Part shown: positions 17,253 through 25,576 of the stretch, one piece after another | Layout of the letters: the number at the start of each line of letters is the position of its first letter | Position numbering within the stretch: the first letter of the stretch is position 1 | Assembly (NCBI GenBank): GCA_017450925.1 | Contig: JAFSSS010000080.1 | Span: forward strand, 1-55,164 | DNA length: 55,164 nucleotides | From: Ruminococcus sp. | GTDB taxonomy: Bacteria; Bacillota; Clostridia; Oscillospirales; Ruminococcaceae | Direction of reading: 5' to 3' | Translations under genes and position numbers: made by a program | The notes under the pieces: generated by a model | The model's database searches: none | Told to the model about the DNA's origin: nothing | Seen by the model: only the letters and a program-made list of their open reading frames with translations

Positions 17253-17936
17253 TCAGCTTTTTTTCTCCGACCTTTCCACATCAATAAACATCAGCACGAA
17301 CACCGCGATAAGCTGAATTATAACAAATATCAGCCCCGCCCGTTCAAGCGCTCTGCACAGCAGGCTGCCGATGATGACACCGAGTACGAAGAAGGCGATT
17401 ATGCCGTAAAGCTTGAAGGCAGCCTTAAGATGCTCCCTATCCTTTTCGGTTATGTAAAGCGAAACGTGTTCCGTGGCTGTCCGGAGATTACCGGTACACA
17501 TGGTCGTTGCAAAGCTGATGGAATGTACCTTTCTGAAGCTCTCCACCTGCAGCGAGCAGACGAAGGATATCAGCGTGTTTGCGATAAGGTCAGCGCCGCC
17601 GCCTACCGGCATGAACACCACCGCGCCCAGCACGACAGCCTCGATAAGGATTATGTACTGCCGCCAGTGGAGCGCTGAATTTGCCAGCTTTATCCGCATC
17701 CTGTCCGCTAAGAGGACTCCTGCCACGAACATCAGTATCGGCATCAGATATTTCGCACAGCCGAGCCAGTCCCTGTCAAAGAAATTCATTCCGAGAAGCA
17801 CGATGTTGCCCGTTTGGGCATTTGCAAAAACGTGTCCTCTGACGATATAGCTGTAGGCATCGAGGAAGCCGCCCGCCGAAGCCAGTATCGCAGCCACGAT
17901 ATAGGTCTCGGACATCTGTCGTTTTCCTGTCATCAA
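17253..17936 (-). CDS. YoaK/DUF1275 family membrane protein
   Basis: This 227-residue protein has about six hydrophobic segments and the family motifs GGFLDAYSYIVRGHVFANAQTGNIV (30-55 region) and FATTMCTGNLRTATEHV (near 146). DUF1275 proteins are widespread; their function is unclear. Its start overlaps the ecfA2 stop by four bases, and ecfT follows 60 bases later, so it splits the ecfA2 and ecfT genes that normally adjoin. Whether it contributes to transport or merely hitchhikes is unknown. Confidence 0.8.
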   Translation of the reverse strand: MMTGKRQMSETYIVAAILASAGGFLDAYSYIVRGHVFANAQTGNIVLLGMNFFDRDWLGCAKYLMPILMFVAGVLLADRMRIKLANSALHWRQYIILIEAVVLGAVVFMPVGGGADLIANTLISFVCSLQVESFRKVHSISFATTMCTGNLRTATEHVSLYITEKDREHLKAAFKLYGIIAFFVLGVIIGSLLCRALERAGLIFVIIQLIAVFVLMFIDVERSEKKS

Positions 17937-18799
17937 GGCTCTGCCCTCCGTCCTGCCAGCGCTTTCATTATAAGCTCCTTGCCGAAGCCCACTGTATAGA
18001 CCTCGTCATCCACGGCGCAGCCCATTGCCCGCAGCCGGTTGAACACCCTTGTCACCTGCGGCACTGCAAGACCCATGCTCTCCAGCTCCTGCGCCCGCCG
18101 GAACACATTCACCGGCGTGTCGTAACAGAACACCTTCGCGTTGTTCATGACAAGTATCTTTGAGCAGTGCTTTGCCACATCCTCCATGGAATGCGACACC
18201 AGCATTACCGTGTTTTTCTTTTCCTTGTGATATTCTCTGATAAGCCCCAGTATCTTTGCCCGCCCCTTCGGGTCAAGCCCCGATGCGGGCTCGTCAAGTA
18301 TAAGCACCTTTGGCTCCATAGCCATGACTCCGGCGATAGCCACTCTCCGCTTCTGTCCGCCGGACAGCTCAAAGGGAGATTTCTCCAGCATCGCATCGGA
18401 TATGCCGATAAGCCTTGCCGTCTCACGCACCCGCTTGTCGATCTCCTCCTCCGAAAGCCCCATATTCCGGGGGCCGAAGGCGATATCCTTATAGCAGGTC
18501 TCCTCAAACAGCTGATATTCGGGATACTGGAACACCAGCCCCACCTTGAAGCGTATCGCTCTAAGCCTTGCCTTATCGTCCCACAGTCTTTCGCCGTCAA
18601 TATATACACTGCCGGAGGTGGGCTTCAGCAGGCCGTTGAAGTGCTGTATCAGTGTGCTTTTTCCCGAGCCTGTATGTCCGATGACTCCGATGAACTCGCC
18701 CTCACCGATCTCAAGATCAACGTTATCCACCGCCACCTTGCGAAAGGGTGTGCCCTCGCCGTAAACAAAGCTCAAATTTTCAGTTTTGATAACTGACAT
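17933..18799 (-). CDS. ecfA2: Energy-coupling factor transporter ATP-binding protein EcfA2
   Basis: This 288-residue ABC ATPase powers ECF-type vitamin uptake. Walker A is GHTGSGKST (41-49), the signature is LSGGQKRRVAIAGV (near 145), Walker B is LILDEPASGLDP and a C-terminal extension is present as in EcfA subunits. The PEYQLFEETCYKDIAFGPRN segment is typical of the EcfA2/CbiO2 type. Only one EcfA gene is here; the canonical heterodimer needs EcfA1, which is not adjacent (upstream is iorB). The second ATPase must be elsewhere or the complex is a homodimer. Confidence 0.88.
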   Translation of the reverse strand: MSVIKTENLSFVYGEGTPFRKVAVDNVDLEIGEGEFIGVIGHTGSGKSTLIQHFNGLLKPTSGSVYIDGERLWDDKARLRAIRFKVGLVFQYPEYQLFEETCYKDIAFGPRNMGLSEEEIDKRVRETARLIGISDAMLEKSPFELSGGQKRRVAIAGVMAMEPKVLILDEPASGLDPKGRAKILGLIREYHKEKKNTVMLVSHSMEDVAKHCSKILVMNNAKVFCYDTPVNVFRRAQELESMGLAVPQVTRVFNRLRAMGCAVDDEVYTVGFGKELIMKALAGRRAEP

Positions 18800-18834
18800 T
18801 TTCTTACTTTCCCTCTATTATCAGATTCCGGCCT

Positions 18835-19401
18835 TTAAGCCAGCTCTACCGCCCGCAGATTTATCTCGTGGAACCTCTCCGGGATGCGCTTGACTATAGC
18901 GCTTTTCAGCTCCTCAACGGTCATGCCCAAAGCACCCGATTTGGCAGCCGCCGCCAAAAGAGCGATGTTCAGCACCTTGGCAGAGCCGCACTTCTCGCAT
19001 ATGTCATCGCCGTCGATGACCCTAAGATCCTCCACGTTCTCTTTCAGATAACCTATCGCCTCACTGCCGTCATAGGCAGAACCGATCAGCGATGCCGTTA
19101 CCGGCTTTACGGCTTTCTTGTTCACGACCACTGTGCCGCCCTTTTTCAGATAGGCAATGTTCCTTACTGCCTCGGCAGGCTCAAAGGCGATTATCACGTC
19201 CGCCGAGCCCTTTGGCAGCATAGGAGAAGCGATGTCCCTTCCGGCTCTGACGTGTGAGACCACGCAGCCGCCTCTCTGGCTCATGCCGATAGTTTCCGAG
19301 GTGCGGACGTCCTCACCCTTTTCCATAGCCGCAAAGGCAATAAGCTTTGATGCCAGCACAGTTCCTTGACCGCCGACTCCGCATAACAGGATATTGTTCA
19401 T
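18835..19401 (-). CDS. iorB: Indolepyruvate ferredoxin oxidoreductase beta subunit
   Basis: This 188-residue protein has the 2-oxoacid oxidoreductase gamma-type domain: GVGGQGTVLASKLI near the N-terminus, then RTSETIGMSQRGGCVVSHVR. With IorA it oxidatively decarboxylates aryl-pyruvates from aromatic amino acids, passing electrons to ferredoxin and forming aryl-acetyl-CoA. ATG 19401 lies six bases after the iorA stop. A longer in-frame extension overlapping iorA is rejected because it reads through iorA's ferredoxin domain in another frame. Confidence 0.92.
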   Translation of the reverse strand: MNNILLCGVGGQGTVLASKLIAFAAMEKGEDVRTSETIGMSQRGGCVVSHVRAGRDIASPMLPKGSADVIIAFEPAEAVRNIAYLKKGGTVVVNKKAVKPVTASLIGSAYDGSEAIGYLKENVEDLRVIDGDDICEKCGSAKVLNIALLAAAAKSGALGMTVEELKSAIVKRIPERFHEINLRAVELA

Positions 19402-19406
19402 CCGGC

Positions 19407-21194
19407 TCACCTCCCTATCGCATCCACAGGGCAGACCTGTGCGCACACTCCGCAGCCGTAGCAGAGGCTCTTTTCTATCACCGGCCTGCCCTCCTCCAAT
19501 ACGATAGCAGGGCAGCCCAGCTCGCGGATGCACTTTTTGCAGCCGATACATTTTTCCTTATTGATCGAATACAGCTTATCCGGCTTTGTCACAGCGATAC
19601 AGGGCGACTTCATGATGACAGCCTTTACGCCCTTCATATCTGCCGCTTCCTTGACGGCGGCCTCTGCTGCCGAAAGGTCAAGGGGGTCAACAGTCTTTAC
19701 ATAGGTGCAGCCCACTGCATTCAGTATCTTCTCGATCGACACCGCATTGCAGATATCGCCCATCATGGTAACGCCCGTTCCGGGGTGAGGCTGATGACCT
19801 GTCATAGCAGTGGTGGAATTGTCCAGCACGATCAGCACGATATCCGTCTGATTATAGACCGCATTCACGACCCCCGTAATACCCGAGGCAAAGAACGTTG
19901 AGTCGCCGATGAACGAGAAGTTCAGCGTGTCCGGCTTGACCCGGTGGATGCCCTGTGCGATAGTAACGTCTGCACCCATGCACAGGCAGGTATCGACCAT
20001 GTCAAGGGGCTGTGCGTTTCCGAGAGTGTAGCAGCCGATATCTCCGCTGAATACCGCCTTCCTTCCCTTAGCGGCCTGCTTGACCGCATAGAACGAGGCT
20101 CTGTGGGGGCAGCCTGCGCACAGCACCGGCGGCCTTACCGGCAGCTCCGGCGGTGCGGGGTAATCGACGTTTTTATATCTGATGTCCAAAAATTCGGACA
20201 GAACAGTCTTTACCGACTCGACCGTGTTCTCTCCCGCAGGCTGAACTGTGCCGTCCAGCTTGCCGTGTATCTTCACATTCAAGTTATGCTTGCCGCAGAT
20301 ATAGGTAAGCTCCTTTTCAATGACCGGGTCAAGCTCCTCAATGCAGACGACCTCATCCAGCCCCTCTAAAAATTCCAGTGCCAGCTTTTCGGGGAAGGGG
20401 TTGGGGGTGGAGATCTTCAGCAGCCTGCATTCCGCGCCGCTGCCCTCCAGTGCCTCGCGGGTATAGGCATAGCTGATGCCGTGGGTAGCGATGCCGCGCT
20501 TTCCGGAGCCTGTAAGCTGATTATAGCGGTAGGAGGAAAGATCCTCCCCCAGCAGCGGGTCACGCTTTTCGATCTTACAGTGATTGAGGTAGGAGGTGCG
20601 AGGGAAGATGACCCAGCGCATAGTGTCCTTGACAAAGCCCTCCGGCTTATGGGGAGCGAAGCTGTCCGCCACCTCAACGTTGGCACAGCCGTGGCATACC
20701 CGGGTGGTGGGGCGGAACAGCACGGGAGTGCCGTACTTTTCCGAAAGCTCAAAGGCATCCTGTATCATGCGGTAAGCCTCCTCGGGAAAGGAGGGGTCAA
20801 AGACCGGCAGCTTAGCGAACTGGGCGAACCTGCGGGTGTCCTGCTCCGTCTGGGAGGAGATCGGCCCGGGGTCATCCGCCGAGACAATGACCATGCCGCC
20901 CTTTACGCCCACATATGCAAGGCTCATCAGCGGGTCAGAGGCCACGTTTAGTCCCACCTGCTTCATGGTGACGAGCGCTCTTGCGCCGGAATAGGCAGCC
21001 CCCGCGCCCACCTCAAGGGCAGCCTTTTCATTTACAGACCATTCAACATAGACCGAGCGGTCCTTATTATTCTTTGCAATAGTTTCAAGTATTTCTGTAG
21101 AGGGTGTGCCGGGGTAGCCGGAGACCACATTCACCCCTGCGTGCAGAGCGCCGAGGGCAATAGCCTCGTTACCCATAAGAAACCGTTGTGACAT
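19407..21194 (-). CDS. iorA: Indolepyruvate ferredoxin oxidoreductase alpha subunit
   Basis: This ~595-residue subunit binds thiamine diphosphate and iron-sulfur clusters. Order of domains: N-terminal pyrimidine-binding domain (GNEAIALGALHAGV, GYPGTPSTEI), middle domain, TPP domain with GDIGCYTLG and FIGDSTFFASG, and a C-terminal 2x[4Fe-4S] ferredoxin module (CIGCKKCIRELGC and CYGCGVCAQVC). ATG 21194 is chosen because GGAGG lies seven bases upstream; ATG 21200 is too close to it. The promoter at 21227-21255 and a tandem repeat just behind it suggest dedicated regulation. The operon links to amino acid fermentation. Confidence 0.93.
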   Translation of the reverse strand: MSQRFLMGNEAIALGALHAGVNVVSGYPGTPSTEILETIAKNNKDRSVYVEWSVNEKAALEVGAGAAYSGARALVTMKQVGLNVASDPLMSLAYVGVKGGMVIVSADDPGPISSQTEQDTRRFAQFAKLPVFDPSFPEEAYRMIQDAFELSEKYGTPVLFRPTTRVCHGCANVEVADSFAPHKPEGFVKDTMRWVIFPRTSYLNHCKIEKRDPLLGEDLSSYRYNQLTGSGKRGIATHGISYAYTREALEGSGAECRLLKISTPNPFPEKLALEFLEGLDEVVCIEELDPVIEKELTYICGKHNLNVKIHGKLDGTVQPAGENTVESVKTVLSEFLDIRYKNVDYPAPPELPVRPPVLCAGCPHRASFYAVKQAAKGRKAVFSGDIGCYTLGNAQPLDMVDTCLCMGADVTIAQGIHRVKPDTLNFSFIGDSTFFASGITGVVNAVYNQTDIVLIVLDNSTTAMTGHQPHPGTGVTMMGDICNAVSIEKILNAVGCTYVKTVDPLDLSAAEAAVKEAADMKGVKAVIMKSPCIAVTKPDKLYSINKEKCIGCKKCIRELGCPAIVLEEGRPVIEKSLCYGCGVCAQVCPVDAIGR

Positions 21195-21226
21195 ATTCAT
21201 TCCTCCGAAAAATAACATACTATATT

Positions 21227-21255
21227 ATTATAACACCATTTCGCCGTAAAGTCAA
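21227..21255 (-). promoter_or_regulatory. Promoter for iorAB
   Basis: TTGACT (21250-21255) and TATAAT (21227-21232) on the minus strand are 17 bases apart, directly upstream of the iorA ribosome site. Confidence 0.8.
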
Positions 21256-21297
21256 GACAGGCAGAAGCATATAGTTGACAGGCAGAAGCATATAGTT
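21256..21297. repeat. Two perfect 21-bp tandem repeats abutting the iorAB -35 box
   Basis: Identical 21-base units occupy 21256-21276 and 21277-21297 and touch the -35 box. Two DNA turns per unit and this position suit an activator or repressor binding array; the regulator is unknown. Confidence 0.65.
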
Positions 21298-21330
21298 GAC
21301 AACAAGAGTTTTATCGTTGATAGCCGGATA

Positions 21331-21369
21331 CGCAAAGACACTTCTGCTGTGATACAGCAGAAGTGTCGG
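21331..21369 (-). terminator. Hairpin terminator-like repeat, copy 2
   Basis: Arms 21337-21347 and 21357-21367 form an 11-base stem. It lies 35 bases after the sulP stop on the minus strand. The 39-base block differs from 70-108 at one loop base only. Confidence 0.65.
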
Positions 21370-21404
21370 GGTAAGACCATATCAACAGCACCGCGCTTGG
21401 GAGA

Positions 21405-23429
21405 TCACCGGGCGGCCGGGCCTGTCCCATGCTCCTCTGCTTGATGCTTTTCTTCAAGCCGCTTGATCCGGCGGCTGATAGCCGCCGATACCTTTTCCTC
21501 TTCGATGCCGAGCCTTCCGGCAAGCTCGGGGATATGCTGGGAGAGATGCACAAGAAGCCCCTCCTGGTCGAGGATGCTCATGCCCTTCCACAGGCCTCTG
21601 GCGTGGATAACGTCCAGAAGCTGATGCTCCTTGTCGGGGTCGTCCTGCTTTATCTGGTCGATCAGAACGGAGGTGAATCTCTCCATTTCGGCCTCTGCCT
21701 CGTCACCGAAGGCCCACTCGAACTCCAGCCGGTCGATGCTGCCGGGAGAAAGCACCTCGCCGCTGTGGTCGCCGTTTTCAAGCTGATAGGGCGGCACAAA
21801 GCCGGCATCGAGCAGTGCGTCGGATATAGTCCTGCGGCAGTGACCCTGCTCCACCATATAGCCTATCCCGAGAGTACGGAAGCGGTCGTTGAGGGAGCCG
21901 ATGTGCGAGGCGAAATACAGCTTTATCCCCTTTGTCAGCAGCGACCTTTCAAGAGCGCCTATCCTGTCGGCGGCGGTTATGTCAAAGCTGCATATCGCAC
22001 CGGAATCCACAATGACACATCGGGTCTCGTCGGTCAGTGACTGCTCGATATCGTCAATGAACAGGTTTATGTTGGCAAAGTACAGATTTCCCGAAAAGCG
22101 GTAGATCACCGCCCCCTTGACCGGCACAGAAAAGGTGTTGCGCTCAAGGCTGTGAAAGCCCTCGTGACCGGGGATGACTCCCAAAAAGGAGCGCTTGGGG
22201 TTGGAGGTCCTGATTATCATGGACACAAAGGAAAGCGTCACTCCGATAAGCACTCCATAGACCGTCCCAAATATCAGCACCCCAAGGAAAGCCGCAAGGA
22301 ATATGACCAGCTCCTTCCTGTCCTGCCGGAAAAGCCGCCGGGCAAGGCGGAACTCCACCGCTCCCAAAAGCGCCGATATGACTATCGCCGTAAGCACCGG
22401 CACCGGGAGATATCTGATAAAGCCCGTGAAGAACAGCAGTATCACGATCATCGCCGCCGAGGCCGTCAGCGACATCACCTGCGACCTGCCGCCGTACTGT
22501 GCGCCCATTGAGCTGCGGGATACAGAACCGTTCACCGGGCAGCAGCCGGTCAAGGCTGCGGCAAGATTGCCGAGAGAATAGGTCAGCACCTCGCGGTCAC
22601 TGTTCAGCTTATAGCCGTTCTTTTCAGCCATTGAGCCCGATGCCAGCAGCGTCTCCGCCATGATCACCACTGCTATCGTCAGACTTACGGAAAGCACGTC
22701 CGTCAGTATATCAACGTCGATATGAGGCAGGCTCCAGGCCGGCAGTCCCCTGCTGACCTCTCCCAGCATAGCAACGGAACGCTCCTCGGTAAAGCCGGAA
22801 TATCCCAGCACTGCGCCGCCTGCCATAACAAAAAGCGACATGGGCACCCTCGGGATAAACCTCTTTGAGACAAGCAGCACTGCCAGTGAAGCTCCTCCCA
22901 GCAGCAGCGAGGTGCCGTTGAAGCTTTCCTTTGCCGTCTTGACAATATGGGCGGACAGCTCGATCAGCTCGCCGCTGCCGCTGCTGCCGCCCATAAGCTT
23001 GGGCAGCTGCATTAGGATTATGGTGGTGGATATGCCGCTGATAAAGCCTCCCATAACAGGGGTAGAGATATACCCCGCCAGCTTTCCGGCATGGAGCAGC
23101 CGCATGATAAGCAGCCACACCGCAGCAAACAGAGTTATCATCGGAACGACTTGAACGGCACGCTCCGAACCGGCCTCTATGCCCTTGCTTGCAAGAAAAG
23201 CCCCCACCAGCGCAGCGGGAGCCGCATCCACGCCGAAGATGAATTCCCTCGACCCGGACATCAGACCGAATATCAGTATGGGGAACACCGAGCCGTAAAG
23301 GCCGTATGCCGCCGGCAGCCCCGCCACCTGCGCATAGCCCATTGATATAGGTATCGAGACCAGCGCTATGATGATGCCGGTCATTATATCCGTCGGAAGA
23401 GAACGCCTTGAAATATCTGCTTTTGTCAT
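21405..23429 (-). CDS. SulP family anion transporter with STAS domain and C-terminal extension
   Basis: This 674-residue protein has ~10-12 membrane segments in the first ~410 residues, with SulP motifs (DIMTGIIIALVSIPISMGYAQVAGLPAAYGLY at the start of the core), followed by a STAS domain (about 430-560, containing CVIVDSGAICSFDITAADRI). SulP proteins carry sulfate, bicarbonate or dicarboxylates; the substrate here is unknown. After the STAS domain come ~110 further residues, charged and helical, not typical of the family. The coding sequence for the last ~25 residues carries a REP-type palindrome (21469-21487). The gene follows the DUF3990 gene by 26 bases. Confidence 0.85.
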   Translation of the reverse strand: MTKADISRRSLPTDIMTGIIIALVSIPISMGYAQVAGLPAAYGLYGSVFPILIFGLMSGSREFIFGVDAAPAALVGAFLASKGIEAGSERAVQVVPMITLFAAVWLLIMRLLHAGKLAGYISTPVMGGFISGISTTIILMQLPKLMGGSSGSGELIELSAHIVKTAKESFNGTSLLLGGASLAVLLVSKRFIPRVPMSLFVMAGGAVLGYSGFTEERSVAMLGEVSRGLPAWSLPHIDVDILTDVLSVSLTIAVVIMAETLLASGSMAEKNGYKLNSDREVLTYSLGNLAAALTGCCPVNGSVSRSSMGAQYGGRSQVMSLTASAAMIVILLFFTGFIRYLPVPVLTAIVISALLGAVEFRLARRLFRQDRKELVIFLAAFLGVLIFGTVYGVLIGVTLSFVSMIIRTSNPKRSFLGVIPGHEGFHSLERNTFSVPVKGAVIYRFSGNLYFANINLFIDDIEQSLTDETRCVIVDSGAICSFDITAADRIGALERSLLTKGIKLYFASHIGSLNDRFRTLGIGYMVEQGHCRRTISDALLDAGFVPPYQLENGDHSGEVLSPGSIDRLEFEWAFGDEAEAEMERFTSVLIDQIKQDDPDKEHQLLDVIHARGLWKGMSILDQEGLLVHLSQHIPELAGRLGIEEEKVSAAISRRIKRLEEKHQAEEHGTGPAAR
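21469..21487. repeat. REP-type palindrome inside sulP coding sequence
   Basis: CGGCGGCT-GAT-AGCCGCCG. The 17-base core matches 27013-27029 in the RAYT gene. On the sulP strand it encodes an AAISRR stretch near the C-terminus. Confidence 0.65.
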
Positions 23430-23455
23430 AGATTACCTCTTCTCCGGCTGCGGGA

Positions 23456-23980
23456 TCATTCCACGATCCTTTCAAGCTCGGCTAAAAATGCCTCACGGTA
23501 GCTCTCCTGCTCTGACTTTAGCTGCTCGCCGCCGGCGCGGCTTATCCGCTCCGACCCAAGCCACCTAAGGTTATCCGCTGCCCGCTGCGTCTTTAGTGCC
23601 ACCTGCGTATATTCCGGGCCGATCATCAAAAGCGCCAGCGCATCCTCCGGCTTCAGAAAGCCGCTGCTTATTATCCCCAGGGTGTCAAATATGGTATCGT
23701 TGGCGATAGGCCCCTTTATCACATCGGCAGAGAGGCTGTCGCAGCCCCTGCGGTTATTGAAGATGTACATAAACCAGTCGATATCGCGGGAAAAGCCGCG
23801 CACCTCCAGCCCGGAGAGGTCAAGCTCGTATTCATTCACCACCGCATTTTCCCTCGCCCAGCGGTAGGTAAATTCCCTGTCGGGAGAAAGATAAAAGCCC
23901 CAGCCGAAATCGGCGTTTTTCCTGCCGAAATGTATATCGGGTCTTCTTATCTCGATATCGCTTGTATGATAGAGCAGCAT
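23456..23980 (-). CDS. DUF3990-like protein (ADP-ribosyltransferase-fold candidate)
   Basis: This 174-residue protein starts LLYHTSDIEIRRPDI and contains NADFGWGFYLSPDREFTYRWA, the hallmark of DUF3990, a family grouped with ADP-ribosyltransferase-like folds and often found beside small DUF3791 genes. The YHTS and GWGFYLS segments would correspond to the NAD-binding histidine and strand motifs of such folds. No DUF3791-like partner was found on either side, so a toxin-antitoxin role is not supported here. It lies 26 bases upstream of sulP and shares its direction. AAAGGTGGTG precedes the ATG. Confidence 0.7.
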   Translation of the reverse strand: MLLYHTSDIEIRRPDIHFGRKNADFGWGFYLSPDREFTYRWARENAVVNEYELDLSGLEVRGFSRDIDWFMYIFNNRRGCDSLSADVIKGPIANDTIFDTLGIISSGFLKPEDALALLMIGPEYTQVALKTQRAADNLRWLGSERISRAGGEQLKSEQESYREAFLAELERIVE

Positions 23981-24150
23981 GACGACACCACCTTTGATCT
24001 TATTTGCTGAATGTAAGCTGATGATAAAGGAGCGGCCTTCAGCGCAGAGGACGCTATCGTAACGTCCATGACCGGAAACAACGAGGGAGATATAGGCGGC
24101 AGCTGCACATCATACGGCTGCATTGATAACCAACAACCTTGATCACAGAC

Positions 24151-24180
24151 AAAAGCGGCAGACGACCTCTGCCGTTTTTT
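24151..24180. terminator. Bidirectional terminator after anti-sigma gene
   Basis: CGGCAGA (24156-24162) pairs with TCTGCCG (24168-24174), with TTTTTT on the plus side and GCTTTT on the minus side. It follows the second anti-sigma-like gene. Confidence 0.8.
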
Positions 24181-24231
24181 CATATCCCACACATGACAAA
24201 ACAGGTGCAGCCGGGACTGCACATATTTGCT

Positions 24232-24897
24232 TTACTGCTTTTCTATCGCTATCGTCCGGCTAAGATGCATAAGCTCCTCGCGGCTCAACTCGCCGGATAT
24301 GAAGAACACATAGCCGTGCTGGTACCACACCAGCGACCGGTATTCCTGTCCGGGGGTCTCACCTATCATATACTGTATGCCATTCTCCGTCTGTATGGAG
24401 ATCTCTGTCTCCTCTGAATAAAAGGCATCTCTGTAGGCTGCCGGCACGCACTGGTCGAAGAACACCGACTTGCCCCGATCCGGATTGTTCATCCATATCT
24501 GCATCGAGGAATAGGACTTGTTTTCAACGATGACCCGCTTGAACTCCTGCGGCAGGCCTGTAAGGGTATAGATCTCCTCGATGTGCTTTTTCCTGTCCTC
24601 TACCGAGTCGATATTGAAGTTCAGCATTCTGCCGCCGTCCTGTTCCTCGGTACTGTAATCCCACAGCTGGCGGTTGGTCATCCCAAGGCAGAATCCCGCC
24701 GCGAATATTGCCGCGATCAGCAGCCCGGTCTTTATCCTCCGGCGGATGCTGATGTGTTTCTTCGGCTTGAAGATCTCACGCATACGGCTTTCAAACCCGT
24801 CCGAGAACTCATATTCCTCTCCGTCATACGAGCAAAGCCGTTCAAGCTCCGGCTCACAGACGTTTCTGACTGCTGTGCCAAGTCTGATGTCATTCAT
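24232..24897 (-). CDS. Anti-sigma-like membrane protein (DUF4367-type C-terminus)
   Basis: This 221-residue protein has a ~55-residue cytosolic N-terminus, one membrane segment (about 56-73) and an extracytoplasmic domain. The segment ENGIQYMIGETPGQEYRSLVWYQHGYVFFISGELSREEL resembles the DUF4367 domain often fused to clostridial anti-sigma factors. Its start overlaps the ECF sigma stop by eight bases, supporting translational coupling and a regulatory partnership. No zinc-finger anti-sigma motif is visible. Confidence 0.75.
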   Translation of the reverse strand: MNDIRLGTAVRNVCEPELERLCSYDGEEYEFSDGFESRMREIFKPKKHISIRRRIKTGLLIAAIFAAGFCLGMTNRQLWDYSTEEQDGGRMLNFNIDSVEDRKKHIEEIYTLTGLPQEFKRVIVENKSYSSMQIWMNNPDRGKSVFFDQCVPAAYRDAFYSEETEISIQTENGIQYMIGETPGQEYRSLVWYQHGYVFFISGELSREELMHLSRTIAIEKQ

Positions 24898-25408
24898 TGG
24901 CTTTCTCCTCCATTAGCGTTTTAAGCTTGCGGCGAACGTACTCCACACGCTTTCTTGCCGCCTCGTCGGATATGCCCAGCGCGCCGCCGATCTCCCTGCT
25001 GCCGAGGCAGAGGGTATAGCGCATGAAAAGCAGCTCTCTGTCCCCCTGCGGCAGTGCGGCGATGCACTCCCGCAGCAGAGCCTCGTCCGCATCCGGCAGC
25101 TCGGTGTGGTCATAGGAGTCGATATACTCCACGTCGTCGTTAGTCTCTTTTTTGAGCATATTCAAAGAGGTGTTCCTAACAGTAATAACAAAATAGGAGG
25201 TCAGATCGTGAGGTTCCAAATTGTGAACTTTTTGAAAACATTTTGCCAGCTTCATAAAGCTCTCGCTGACGGCATCCTCTGCCAGCGCATCGGAATGCAG
25301 TATGCCGAGGGCAGTATGCATAGCAAGGCTGCGGTTCTCGAAATAGAACCGCTCGAACTCCGAACAGAGAGTTTTATCGTCGATCATCGCCATATAAGCT
25401 GAAAGCAT
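24890..25408 (-). CDS. ECF RNA polymerase sigma factor (second)
   Basis: This 172-residue sigma-70 family protein has region 2 (LAEDAVSESFMKLAKCFQKV, then SYFVITVRNTSLNMLKK) and region 4 (LPQGDRELLFMRYTLCLGSREIGGALGISDEAARKRVEYVRRKLK). The linker is acidic. It overlaps the anti-sigma gene and has a consensus promoter (25429-25457), divergent from the ruv operon. The sequence differs clearly from the ECF factor at 4999-5541, so the two are not recent duplicates. Confidence 0.87.
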   Translation of the reverse strand: MLSAYMAMIDDKTLCSEFERFYFENRSLAMHTALGILHSDALAEDAVSESFMKLAKCFQKVHNLEPHDLTSYFVITVRNTSLNMLKKETNDDVEYIDSYDHTELPDADEALLRECIAALPQGDRELLFMRYTLCLGSREIGGALGISDEAARKRVEYVRRKLKTLMEEKANE

Positions 25409-25428
25409 ACAATCACCCCGGTAATGAT

Positions 25429-25457
25429 ATTATAACCCACTTCGGCGGATAAGTCAA
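25429..25457 (-). promoter_or_regulatory. Promoter for second ECF sigma operon
   Basis: TTGACT (25452-25457), 17 bases, TATAAT (25429-25434) on the minus strand. Confidence 0.78.
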
Positions 25458-25510
25458 CAATGCTTTTCTCAAGCGGGATATGACGGGCAAAAAACATCCC
25501 ATGCAGGCTA

Positions 25511-25539
25511 TTGCAATAAACCGCAGGATATGGTATAAT
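25511..25539 (+). promoter_or_regulatory. Promoter for ruv operon
   Basis: TTGCAA (25511-25516), 17 bases, TATAAT (25534-25539), about 40 bases before the ruvC start. No LexA box was noticed. Confidence 0.75.
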
Positions 25540-25576
25540 GTATTTTAATATGTTGATAAGACAAGGGGGCTTACGG

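Noticed and set aside
23984..24140. Possible small gene or peptide (plus-strand reading ending GGSCTSYGCIDNQQP, or a minus-strand reading starting MQPYDVQLPP)
   Set aside because: The plus-strand frame has no start codon with a ribosome site, and the minus-strand frame runs into the DUF3990 gene in another frame. Neither resembles a DUF3791 antitoxin. A remnant cannot be excluded.
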